IMG/VR virus record: IMGVR_UViG_3300030389_001563
Coordinates: 1 to 49,161 of that record
Direction: 5' to 3' (one strand)
DNA from: a virus
Length of the DNA stretch: 49,161 nucleotides
Shown here: one piece after another, positions 1 through 7,690 of the stretch
Position numbering within the stretch: position 1 is the stretch's first letter
Layout of the letters: each line of letters begins with the position of its first letter
Program-made: the position numbers and the translations under genes
Notes under the pieces: model-generated
The model's database searches: none
Told to the model about the DNA's origin: nothing
What the model saw: the letters and a program-made list of their open reading frames with translations, nothing else

Positions 1-66
1 AACTACATACTTACCAACACTATCTGCTGTCTGTCCTCGTATGCTGTCTACTCTTAATGTACTCAT
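1..66 (-). CDS. short tail fibre protein, 5' part, cut by left window edge
   Basis: The ATG at 66-64 opens a frame of 22 codons (MSTLRVDSIRGQTADSVG...) that runs off the left edge without a stop. The start closely resembles the gene at 48323-48814 (MSTLSVDTIQGKT), so this is the N-terminal adaptor of another short fibre. The codon phase at base 1 matches the frame open at base 49161. If the molecule is circular, this fragment and the CDS at 48811-49161 form one 138-residue protein. The role in the tail is inferred from its paralogues. Confidence 0.7.
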   Translation of the reverse strand, partial: MSTLRVDSIRGQTADSVGKYVV

Positions 67-69
67 TGT

Positions 70-603
70 TTATCCTAGTAAGTAGCCCATAAATTGACTT
101 GAGCCTACGCCAGATTGTATTTGAAACGTACCACTGTTCTGAAACTCATCTCCAGTAAAAAGCTCAACATAATCATTTAAATTCAGACTTAATATTGTTG
201 AACCAGAAGCATAGGGGTGATCTGAACCAGAGCTACCATCAAAATCTGATCCTGCTCCTTGTCCTCCAAGCCTTGTATAAACTGATGAACCATTTTTATA
301 AATAGCAAAATTGAAAACCCTTAATTTACCAACAGACGCTAAACGTAAATTTGCATGAAAATAATATAAACCTGTAACTGGTGCAGTGAATCTACTGTTG
401 CTTGAGTCATAATGACTCCCTTGATTGATATCAACTTGACTAAAAACGATTTTTGTATTTGCTGTGCCATCTTGTTGATCTGAAGATGTTTTTCGAGCAA
501 GAAATACTGGTCTAGCAGGAGTTGTTACCCTTCCACTACTATCGATAGTCTGAGCCGTAGTGCCATTCGTATGCTTTATATTCTGTACTAAAATATTGCT
601 CAT
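70..603 (-). CDS. C1q-like short tail fibre protein
   Basis: 177 residues. The N-terminal 30 residues (MSNILVQNIKHTNGTT) belong to the adaptor shared by the other short fibres. Residues 33-177 look like a C1q/TNF-like jelly-roll: a strand rich in VFLARK, the FTAPVTGLYYFHANL motif typical of C1q-like domains, then YKNGS and a final SQFMGYLLG strand. Such domains form trimers and often bind receptors or polysaccharides at the tip of phage fibres. The stop overlaps nothing, and the start overlaps the stop of the upstream gene at 600-603. The C1q-like fold is a pattern call; the ligand is unknown. Confidence 0.75.
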   Translation of the reverse strand: MSNILVQNIKHTNGTTAQTIDSSGRVTTPARPVFLARKTSSDQQDGTANTKIVFSQVDINQGSHYDSSNSRFTAPVTGLYYFHANLRLASVGKLRVFNFAIYKNGSSVYTRLGGQGAGSDFDGSSGSDHPYASGSTILSLNLNDYVELFTGDEFQNSGTFQIQSGVGSSQFMGYLLG

Positions 604-1055
604 ATAATTGCTAAACTCCCACCAGAGTTGACGTTTAGGGTGACACCAGATGCTATTGTTAGCGGCCCTGTAGCTGAAGCATTCTCCGTAGCTAATATCG
701 TAGTATCGTTGCTGAGTGTTTGATTATTTACTCTAAAGATACCATCTGCCTTAAACCTACCTCTGAATGTTTCTTCTGGCACTACTGAGTCATTGGCTAA
801 TGCTAAAAAATTGACAAATATATTACCTGTTCCAGAGGACGGTGCTTCTGAAAATGTTAGCGTTGTGCCATTGGAAGCTATTGTGTAAGCACTTGTGTCC
901 TGTATAACCCCATCTACTGACACCATAATATCCTGCACTAAGCCTATTTTATTGGTTAATGTAAAAGCTGTTGTAGAGCCATCACCGTTAAAACGCTGTA
1001 CAGACGGTATAGTCTGAAAGTTTGCAGGTACAGTATTGTTTCCTATGTAAGCCAT
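600..1055 (-). CDS. tail fibre/appendage protein, MAYIG family
   Basis: 151 residues starting MAYIGNNTVPANFQ, followed by a strand-rich region of the form F.GDGSTTAFTLT...VDGVIQD..AYT...TLTF. This is the repeat unit common at the base of podovirus and siphovirus fibres. The C-terminus is a short Gly/Ser/Asn collar (NVNSGGSLAII). It is paralogous in layout to the gene at 46430-46891 (MPYIGRSAG...). The start lies just after the stop of 1065-1388, and the ATG is followed within 4 bases of its stop by the next gene, so translation is probably coupled. It is probably a connector that holds the C1q-like fibre. Confidence 0.65.
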   Translation of the reverse strand: MAYIGNNTVPANFQTIPSVQRFNGDGSTTAFTLTNKIGLVQDIMVSVDGVIQDTSAYTIASNGTTLTFSEAPSSGTGNIFVNFLALANDSVVPEETFRGRFKADGIFRVNNQTLSNDTTILATENASATGPLTIASGVTLNVNSGGSLAII

Positions 1056-1064
1056 CCTAACTCC

Positions 1065-1388
1065 TTAACTTATTGCATCGACTACTGAACACCATACATC
1101 AAGAGATGATGCTGTGTTTGATTGTACTTTAAGAGCATCCCCACTCTGTAAAACAAACTTTGCTCCCCCATCCATGATCTGTATGGCACTGCCAGATGGT
1201 ATAGGTGCACTCTTTAGCCAATAGTAATCTGCACTACTAACCGTTACAAATACGTCTACTGTTACTTGACTGCTTGTTGTATTCGCTATGTTAAGACCCA
1301 CAACCGTGTCATCAGAGTTACTTGTCATTATAGTAACGGCTGATGTGCCCACATTTCTGGCTATCGAGCGTTCAAAGTCCTGTGCCAT
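1065..1388 (-). CDS. small virion structural protein in fibre cluster
   Basis: 107 residues, beginning MAQDFERSIARNVGTSAVTI. It appears to be all beta, with alternating hydrophobic strands (VVGLNIAN, VTVDVFVTV, YYWLKSAPIP). I have seen this type next to fibre genes in marine phages, where it is left as a conserved structural protein of unknown role. An upstream AGGAGA at spacing 5 precedes the ATG. It sits between the long fibre and the MAYIG protein and is probably cotranscribed with them. Confidence 0.55.
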   Translation of the reverse strand: MAQDFERSIARNVGTSAVTIMTSNSDDTVVGLNIANTTSSQVTVDVFVTVSSADYYWLKSAPIPSGSAIQIMDGGAKFVLQSGDALKVQSNTASSLDVWCSVVDAIS

Positions 1389-1399
1389 CTATTCTCCTT

Positions 1400-4378
1400 T
1401 CACAGAGCAATAGCCATAGCTATCGCAAATCCTGCTGATACACCACTGCTTGTGTTAGCATCAACATATGTTTTTATTGCTTTAGCCGATGCCAAAGTAT
1501 CGTCACTGCCAGATACAGAGTTCAGATCGGTATCTAACACCCCAGACTTAAGGTTGTCTACCTCTATATTAGATAATGTGTTGTTATCAGCGTCTATTGT
1601 CTTGTTTGTAATGGTTTGTGTACCTGCCAAAGTCACTGTGCCTGTTACGTTGGCTTGTGCGTCTACATAAGCCTTAATAGCCTTTGCACTTGCTAAAGTA
1701 TCATCATTACTGGACACACTGGCTATATCTGTATCTACAACACCAGAAGCAAAGTCAGCCACTTCTAAGTTTGTAATAGAGTTACCAGTTCCGTTTGCAT
1801 CTATGGTCTTGTTAGTAAGTGTTGTTGTACTTGTTGCTGTAACTTGTCCTGTACTGATATATGTGGATAGCTGAGACGCATTTATGTACTTTGTTGTGCC
1901 ACCATCGTCTATGAGAAACTTATCTGAGTCAGCAACCGTTATGGATGTACCGTCTGTGCCACTATCTATCTGTATTGCTCCCCCTGCTACCTTGTCAGCC
2001 GTTGTTATCTGACTAAGCTTTGAGTCAGCAATAGACCCTGCTAGTTGGGCATTTGTAATCGTACCACTCAACGATGATGTCGGATAGTTGGTTGCATCGC
2101 TTAAATCAAAGGCAGGGGTAGTATCTGATGCACCTAATGCAACGCTGATACCCCCAAAGTTTACAGACGAATTAGCTAACATCGTGTTAGATACCGTGCC
2201 ACTATCCCCAGAACCCACTAACGTACCTGCACTGCTTGGTAGCTGTATGAGCTTACCACCTTTACTGAAGGTGCTTGTTGTAGCTACAGCATGATTACCC
2301 ATATAACCGTGAGAAGAGCACTGATAGTAAAGAATATTGGGTGTATTCTCTGATACTTTTATTGTTGTGTGTGCTCCAGAAGACCCTGCTGTACCAGAAG
2401 TTGTCACATCTGTGGTAAAAGCTTGGGTTTTATTTGCATCTAAGTAAAATCGTAGAGGATGTCCACCATTACTACTATCTGACTGATCGAACTTGTACAC
2501 ATATTCGCTGTTTGAAGTCGTATCATCTACACCACTAAACAATATGGCAGGAGACTCTAATCCATTGATGTAATAGCCATTTGAGCTTCCGTCACCGTGA
2601 TATGGGTGTGCAGATGTCTTTGTTGCCACTGTCACAGTAAAGGTGACTGGACTAGAAGCCGTACCATGTCTAGGAAAGATACTTTTGTTTGTGATGTCTT
2701 GAGTTCCAGTCGTGGTCACAATAGTCGAATCAACTTGGGAGGATGTGATAGTGTTATTCGCTATTTTCCCTGCTGTGACAGCGTTATTGGCTATCTTAGC
2801 CGTTGTTACGTTTAAATCAGCAATCTTTGCTGTAGTGACATTATCATCTACTATTGAAGCTGTAACAACTGCATTAGATGCTAATTGGTCAGCACCCACA
2901 GCATCGTCTGCAATCATTGACTGCTCTACTGCATCGTTTGCTATTGTTAAAGCACCACTGTCTGAAACAGTAGCATCACCAGATACTGATGAATGAATAT
3001 ACTTCTTTACTCTTGTAAAAGTTGACTTTCTCTCCGTGCCATTTGCACCATCGTCAACTATCAACAAGTCAGCATCTACAATATCAGCACCTATATCTGT
3101 AGCACCGTCTATTTCCAAAGCTCCGATATCTACTTTACCTGCTGTAGTGATGGTATTGAGTTTTGTATCGGCAATACTACCTGCTAATTTTGCGTTTGTT
3201 ACAGCACTATCGTTAATTTTTGCAGTTGTGACGTTTGCATCCGTTATTTTTGCAGTGGTTACAGCATCATCTGCTATTTTTGCCGTAGTTATGTTGGCAT
3301 CTGCTATATGTGCTGTATCTATAGAACCATCAACTAAATGTTCACTATCAATGCTGTCATCAGCTATTTTAGTGCCATCTACGGCATCTGCTCCTATTTT
3401 AGCTGTGGTTATTGCTCCGTTTGCTATTGTGACTGCACCAGACGCACTTGCAGTTAAGTCGCTTGATAATCCAGAGTAAATGAGCTTTTTAACTCTTGTA
3501 AAAGTAGATTTTCTTTCCGTTCCGTTAGCACCGTCATCTACGATTATTAAATCAGCATCGGCTAAATCTGCTCCAATGTCCGTTGCTCCATCTATCTCTA
3601 ATGCACCTATGTCTACCTTTCCTGCTGTAGTTATGGTTGCAAGTTTGCTGTCAGATATTGACCCTGCTAACATTGAGTTTTCTACAGCACTGCTTGATAA
3701 TGTCAAAGCACCATTAGAAGCAATTGTGGCATCTCCAGAAACAGCAACTTCTTGATAACTTGTGCCATCACCTACCAAAATCTTGCCAGAGGTGTTGTCT
3801 GGCATTTTAAATAATGTGCCTATAGATATATCAGCACTAAAGGTAGCCGTACCACTTATCGTAGGACTTGCAAGTGTTTTATTTGTAAGGGTGTCTGTGG
3901 TTGTTCTACCTACTAATGTGTCTGTCGTTGCAGGTAAAGTTAAGGTTACGTTGCCAGAGAAGTCTGAGTGAGCAGGTGCTTTTATTTCAGCATAGTGTGC
4001 ATTGCTAGACTCACAGTAGAAACGTACTACTGATTGAGCACCAGTGTTCTTAACCTCTACCACCCCACCGTTTACAGTAAGATCATCTCCTACCGTGATA
4101 TCTCCTGTTGTAGTTACAGAAGCACCGTTTATCGTTGTAAATGTACCTGCTCCTGCACTAGAACCACCAATAGTCGTACCATCTATCGTTCCACCGTCTA
4201 TATTTGCAGTGGTTATGTCGATAGATGCAAGTACGTCCTGCTCGATTGCGTTGTTAAGTTCTGCTCTAGTAATCTTCTTTGTCGTGTTGGTGCTTGTATC
4301 CACAACCAAGAAAACGTCATCTGTAGCTGTATTTGAGCCTGTTATCGCTGTAAGTTCAGATATTTTCTGTATTGGCAT
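1400..4378 (-). CDS. long repetitive tail fibre with cupredoxin-like insert
   Basis: 992 residues. The N-terminus (MPIQKISELTAITGSNTATDD) is a typical fibre adaptor. Residues about 310-550 are a heptad-like series of TTAKIADDAV units. A block of about 52 residues beginning ITTAGKVDIGALEIDGATDI occurs at 249-300 and 410-461, with a diverged third copy at 791-841. A further pair, DTLASAKAIK.YVDA, lies at 893-907 and 960-974. Residues about 591-697 differ from the rest. They contain HPYHGDG, GGHPLRFYLD with H640, and C687-x2-H690-x2-M693, which is the ligand pattern of a type 1 copper (cupredoxin) site. The fibre probably forms a trimeric side or tip fibre. Whether the insert binds copper is an inference. 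Confidence 0.75.
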   Translation of the reverse strand: MPIQKISELTAITGSNTATDDVFLVVDTSTNTTKKITRAELNNAIEQDVLASIDITTANIDGGTIDGTTIGGSSAGAGTFTTINGASVTTTGDITVGDDLTVNGGVVEVKNTGAQSVVRFYCESSNAHYAEIKAPAHSDFSGNVTLTLPATTDTLVGRTTTDTLTNKTLASPTISGTATFSADISIGTLFKMPDNTSGKILVGDGTSYQEVAVSGDATIASNGALTLSSSAVENSMLAGSISDSKLATITTAGKVDIGALEIDGATDIGADLADADLIIVDDGANGTERKSTFTRVKKLIYSGLSSDLTASASGAVTIANGAITTAKIGADAVDGTKIADDSIDSEHLVDGSIDTAHIADANITTAKIADDAVTTAKITDANVTTAKINDSAVTNAKLAGSIADTKLNTITTAGKVDIGALEIDGATDIGADIVDADLLIVDDGANGTERKSTFTRVKKYIHSSVSGDATVSDSGALTIANDAVEQSMIADDAVGADQLASNAVVTASIVDDNVTTAKIADLNVTTAKIANNAVTAGKIANNTITSSQVDSTIVTTTGTQDITNKSIFPRHGTASSPVTFTVTVATKTSAHPYHGDGSSNGYYINGLESPAILFSGVDDTTSNSEYVYKFDQSDSSNGGHPLRFYLDANKTQAFTTDVTTSGTAGSSGAHTTIKVSENTPNILYYQCSSHGYMGNHAVATTSTFSKGGKLIQLPSSAGTLVGSGDSGTVSNTMLANSSVNFGGISVALGASDTTPAFDLSDATNYPTSSLSGTITNAQLAGSIADSKLSQITTADKVAGGAIQIDSGTDGTSITVADSDKFLIDDGGTTKYINASQLSTYISTGQVTATSTTTLTNKTIDANGTGNSITNLEVADFASGVVDTDIASVSSNDDTLASAKAIKAYVDAQANVTGTVTLAGTQTITNKTIDADNNTLSNIEVDNLKSGVLDTDLNSVSGSDDTLASAKAIKTYVDANTSSGVSAGFAIAMAIAL

Positions 4379-5716
4379 CTAACTTATTCTCCAACTTGCC
4401 TGTGCCGATGATCTACTTAACTCCGTCAATCCCCATACTAAGGCATCTAATCTATCTGGTGAAATGTTTTTTTCACCTGTGTAAGAGATCATCTGATCTT
4501 CCAAGTTAGAAAATGAACCTACATGGTGCACTTTCTGTTGCTCATATAGTGCTGATATAGGCTCTGCCCTTACCAGTTTACCTCTAGTTGCGTGTACTGA
4601 TTTGTAAGGCACTTGCCCATCTACGCTTCTTATTAACCTCTCTACCAAGTCACCACCATTGTTTGTTTCTGCTACAATTCGGTCTGCTTTGTATAGATAA
4701 AAAAGGTCAACTGCCCTTCTTGCCCAAGCATCTGCACTCAATTTACCAGAACTATCGTCTAGCACATAGTAGCGATTATTGTTTGATTTGCCAACTACTA
4801 TTATTCCTGTTTCGTCACTTTGAGAATTTGCTGTCACAGCAGGGTCTATAGATACAACGACTCTTTGTAGCTCTGGCACTTCATCCTTCAGTATACGGCA
4901 ATCTTCTATCTGCTTATATGTCCATAAAGCACCCTCTAAATCAGTCAAGACCTCTGCATATAGCTCCTGTCTACCCATTGTGGTGTTCTCATAACGCTCT
5001 TTAAGGCTATCAAGGGCACTCTTTGCTAGGTTTTCTTCGTTTTCAAAGGTGCTACCTCTTGTTATGTAGATGTCATCACGCTTTAGCAGGTCTGTTATTA
5101 TCTTGATAGGTCTTGGTGTTGTTGTAATTACACACTGTGGGTTATCTCCCAGACGTAATCCAAACATCAACTGGTCAAAGGTTTCTGGATATTGCCAAGC
5201 TGCTAACTCATCACACCATGCTCTATGAAACTGTGAACCCCTTAATCTATTAGGTTCTGTAGCAGAAAAGCCTATAATTTTAGACCCATTATATAGATTT
5301 ATCTCTGAACGGCTAACAGAGTAACCTGTTTCCCTGTTGTTATCTCGAAAGACTTCATCTGGTAAAATACTCATAAACCCACTGACCCCACCGAAACAAA
5401 CCCTTCTAAGGTCTCCAAATGTCGGTGCTACCACTGCTGTGATTGTATTTGGGTTTTCAAAAGCAAATCTAATGCAATCTTCAGCACCAGTTCTAGTCTT
5501 ACCCCACCCTCTACCTGCTAATATAAGCCATATATTATAATCTTGGACTGGAGATAGTTGCTTCCACCGTGCACCACTTGTCCAATTAGTTATAGTTTGA
5601 AACGCTTTCTGTCTCGATACGTTCGGCTCTAACCGTGTCGAGAAGTCTGATAGCTTCTCTGAAAGTCTCGTCTGTGTCTGTATTAGTGTCAATGTTGATA
5701 TTCTCTGTAGATTCAC
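4379..5716 (-). CDS. terL: terminase large subunit
   Basis: 445 residues from the GTG at 5716. The protein is the ATP-driven DNA packaging motor and nuclease. Walker A is GRGWGKT (68-74), Walker B with catalytic acid is WCDE (167-170), and the RNase H-like nuclease shows D291 (SIDP), E350 (VAETN) and D421/D424 (DRLDALVWG). Length is usual for the family. The start is uncertain. From GTG 5716 the frame overlaps the small terminase gene by 131 bases, and the only later near-cognate start before the ATPase core is TTG 5692, which has an AGAGA 9 bases upstream. No ATG exists in the overlap. The stop abuts the long fibre gene. Confidence 0.93.
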   Translation of the reverse strand: MNLQRISTLTLIQTQTRLSEKLSDFSTRLEPNVSRQKAFQTITNWTSGARWKQLSPVQDYNIWLILAGRGWGKTRTGAEDCIRFAFENPNTITAVVAPTFGDLRRVCFGGVSGFMSILPDEVFRDNNRETGYSVSRSEINLYNGSKIIGFSATEPNRLRGSQFHRAWCDELAAWQYPETFDQLMFGLRLGDNPQCVITTTPRPIKIITDLLKRDDIYITRGSTFENEENLAKSALDSLKERYENTTMGRQELYAEVLTDLEGALWTYKQIEDCRILKDEVPELQRVVVSIDPAVTANSQSDETGIIVVGKSNNNRYYVLDDSSGKLSADAWARRAVDLFYLYKADRIVAETNNGGDLVERLIRSVDGQVPYKSVHATRGKLVRAEPISALYEQQKVHHVGSFSNLEDQMISYTGEKNISPDRLDALVWGLTELSRSSAQASWRIS

Positions 5717-6137
5717 CTAATGCCAGTTTAGCCATCTTTTGTATCTTTAAAGACGCTGATGCCAAACTATCAATCTGATATGGAGATAGAGTTTCCTTGT
5801 TGTGTATATTTGTAACTACCTTATCAAGCAGTTGCTTCGACACATTGATAATCCTATCGTCTATGGCAACACCCTCTAATGACAGCTTTTCACGCTTCTT
5901 TTTGCTGATTTCCTGCTGATATTTTACTATCTGCTCCTGTTGTTTGACCTTCCAGTCACCCTGTTTAGCCATTTTATACAGTGTATGCTCTGACATTTCG
6001 TACTTTTCTGCCAGTTGTGAGATCGTGGGAGACTGTAGATTTCCTTCATCATCAGTCCATCCGTTGATATAGTAATCAGCAATCTCTAGCTTTTGAGCCT
6101 GTGTGATTTTTTTATATTTTAAACCTTTGTTCGCCAT
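5586..6137 (-). CDS. terS: terminase small subunit
   Basis: 183 residues from ATG 6137; a GTG three codons upstream is an alternative. The N-terminal region carries a helix-turn-helix (SPTISQLAEKYEMSEHTLYKMAKQGDW, about 35-63). It is followed by a basic, coiled region (QQEQIVKYQQEISKKKREK) and a helical oligomerisation part. This is the layout of small terminases that recognise the packaging site and recruit the large subunit. The position directly before terL and the 131-base overlap with it support the call. Sequence similarity to named families is weak, so context carries much of the weight. Confidence 0.75.
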   Translation of the reverse strand: MANKGLKYKKITQAQKLEIADYYINGWTDDEGNLQSPTISQLAEKYEMSEHTLYKMAKQGDWKVKQQEQIVKYQQEISKKKREKLSLEGVAIDDRIINVSKQLLDKVVTNIHNKETLSPYQIDSLASASLKIQKMAKLALGESTENINIDTNTDTDETFREAIRLLDTVRAERIETESVSNYN

Positions 6138-6156
6138 TTTCCCCACATTTTTGCCA

Positions 6157-6187
6157 ATTATATAATATTAATCCATACCAATGTCGA
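6157..6187 (-). promoter_or_regulatory. putative promoter before the terminase genes
   Basis: On the minus strand TCGACA (6187-6182), a 17-base spacer and TATATA (6164-6159, within TATATAAT) form a sigma70-like promoter. It lies in the 63-base gap upstream of the small terminase. It could drive terS, terL and the fibre genes. This is from sequence pattern only. Confidence 0.45.
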
Positions 6188-6200
6188 TTAATTTTTTAAA

Positions 6201-6551
6201 TCATTCCTCTCTTGCATTCATATACTCAATAAACCACATCATAAACCAATTACAATCTACCTTGCTTAAGACATCACCACAACGGAACTCCATCCTTCCG
6301 TCATCATATTTAAAACGGAACTCATAACTCCATTCTGCATCTGATGTCTTGTAAAAGTATAAGTCACCGTATCCAAGATCGTGATACATAATTTTGTTGG
6401 TTCTATCGTTTATCGTTCTGTAATTCCAATGTACATGAGCAAAGAAAGCATCTTTAGGTAGTGGGTCATCAATATCATCAGAACCTCGTGAGTATTTGGG
6501 TTCATAAGATACTACAAATCTTCTATACATTTGGTCATGCTGTATTTCCAT
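6201..6551 (-). CDS. hypothetical protein
   Basis: 116 residues, acidic, rich in Tyr, Trp and Phe (AFFAHVHWNYR, WSYEFRFKYDD, CNWFMMWFIEYM). No signal peptide or clear domain was seen. It starts 3 bases after the stop of the glycosyltransferase gene, so it belongs to the same minus-strand transcription unit as replication and glycosylation genes. It could be an accessory of the glycosyltransferase, but only position suggests this. Confidence 0.55.
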   Translation of the reverse strand: MEIQHDQMYRRFVVSYEPKYSRGSDDIDDPLPKDAFFAHVHWNYRTINDRTNKIMYHDLGYGDLYFYKTSDAEWSYEFRFKYDDGRMEFRCGDVLSKVDCNWFMMWFIEYMNAREE

Positions 6552-6553
6552 CT

Positions 6554-7690
6554 TTATTCTCTTTCCCTCAATTCAAAGGTATATTCCTTGACTAGATACT
6601 CTGATTTCTTTCTAAGCTTATTTATTTTGAATCGCCTGTAGTCTACATGATGATGGTCTCTGTTAAACTTTGTAGTAAGGCTAGTTACATCTGGGTGCAT
6701 ATCTACTAACATCTTACTCTTATTATATGTTCCCTCTCCTGCATAGAACTCTTCAGTATTACCCCCTCTGACTGTCTGTGTAGCTCTCTTACTCTGTAGA
6801 AACATATTGAACTCTGCCGTACATAACCCATCTTTTAAAATACGCAGGGATAGATCGGTGTCCTCGTTATATCGCCCTCTCCACCTATATGGGATGTCAT
6901 TCTTAATAAGTAAGCAGGAATAGATACGAGTGTTAAACCGTACAGCAGGTCTACATTCATTTGCAGGACAGAAGTGACTGTATCCCAGACCAGACTGTGC
7001 AATGTTTGTGTATCGGTTTACAAAGTCTTCTACTATACGAAAGCAAGTACCGTCTGCTACAGGTATCTTACGATTATTGTTAAAACGCTCGAATGCTTCC
7101 AAGTTATCGTCCATTACCCAATGCCACTCATGTCCATTCGCAATAGAGTGTGCCCATGCAAAATTTCTCGCAGCCCCTGCTCCAGTTCTGTTGTCGGTAT
7201 CTTTCCAGAATACATCGTAATCATCCTTATATGATTGAGGTAGAATAAGTAACTGACTCTCGTCTACTAATGTTTTGTAATTACAATACTCATCCTTCTC
7301 TACAACCATATAGAACGGTACACCCATTCTCTTAAGTGCTTTTGATGTAGGATTACGCTCCCACCTGCCCTTACTGACAATATAGACTGGATATTTAGGA
7401 TTGACTGGCTCTGTACACACCCACTCTAGCTTGTAATCTTTTTCCTTAAGGGGATACCAAGCTTGCTTCTCTGTCTCTCTTTGCAATCCATCAAAGACCT
7501 TTTGCCCATCATACAGATGCTCTCTGACCTTTTCTTTGAATTTCTCATAGTCTTCTTTGTTTCTAAACTTGAAAGTAGCTCGTATCTCTGGCTCTGGCTG
7601 TACTTCATTATCGTAAGCAGGTAAGCCATCAAGCTCGTCTCTCCAGTCATTAAGTGATTCGTAAAAGCCAAATGTCTCTTGCTCCATCAT
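6554..7690 (-). CDS. TET-associated-type glycosyltransferase (GT-A fold)
   Basis: 378 residues from ATG 7690. The stop of the primase-helicase overlaps this start as ATGA, so translation is coupled; the GTG at 7699 is less likely. Residues about 100-330 show the pattern of the TET-associated glycosyltransferase (GREB1-related) family: YPVYIVSKGRWE, PFYMVVEKDEY, GAGAARNFAW, a metal-binding-like DD in HWVMDDN (about 194-195), RYNEDTDLSLRIL and a conserved QTVRGGNTEEFY. The first 90 residues form a separate small module (TFKFRNKEDYEKF ... WYPLKEK). In phages this family glycosylates oxidised pyrimidines made by TET/JBP enzymes. No such enzyme was recognised here, so the acceptor is unknown. Confidence 0.75.
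   Translation of the reverse strand: MMEQETFGFYESLNDWRDELDGLPAYDNEVQPEPEIRATFKFRNKEDYEKFKEKVREHLYDGQKVFDGLQRETEKQAWYPLKEKDYKLEWVCTEPVNPKYPVYIVSKGRWERNPTSKALKRMGVPFYMVVEKDEYCNYKTLVDESQLLILPQSYKDDYDVFWKDTDNRTGAGAARNFAWAHSIANGHEWHWVMDDNLEAFERFNNNRKIPVADGTCFRIVEDFVNRYTNIAQSGLGYSHFCPANECRPAVRFNTRIYSCLLIKNDIPYRWRGRYNEDTDLSLRILKDGLCTAEFNMFLQSKRATQTVRGGNTEEFYAGEGTYNKSKMLVDMHPDVTSLTTKFNRDHHHVDYRRFKINKLRKKSEYLVKEYTFELRERE

Noticed and set aside
3160-3400. Regular short repeats that resemble a CRISPR array at first sight
   Set aside because: They are coding repeats of the fibre (TTAKI.D..VT), without spacers or constant repeat length.
3036-3479. Several long plus-strand frames opposite the 992-residue fibre gene
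   Set aside because: They are low-complexity mirror frames (repeats of AIFAVVTA) of the TTAKIADD repeats, without ribosome sites.
6974-7234. Plus-strand frame opposite the glycosyltransferase gene
   Set aside because: It is opposite a well-supported gene, has no ribosome site and no domain.
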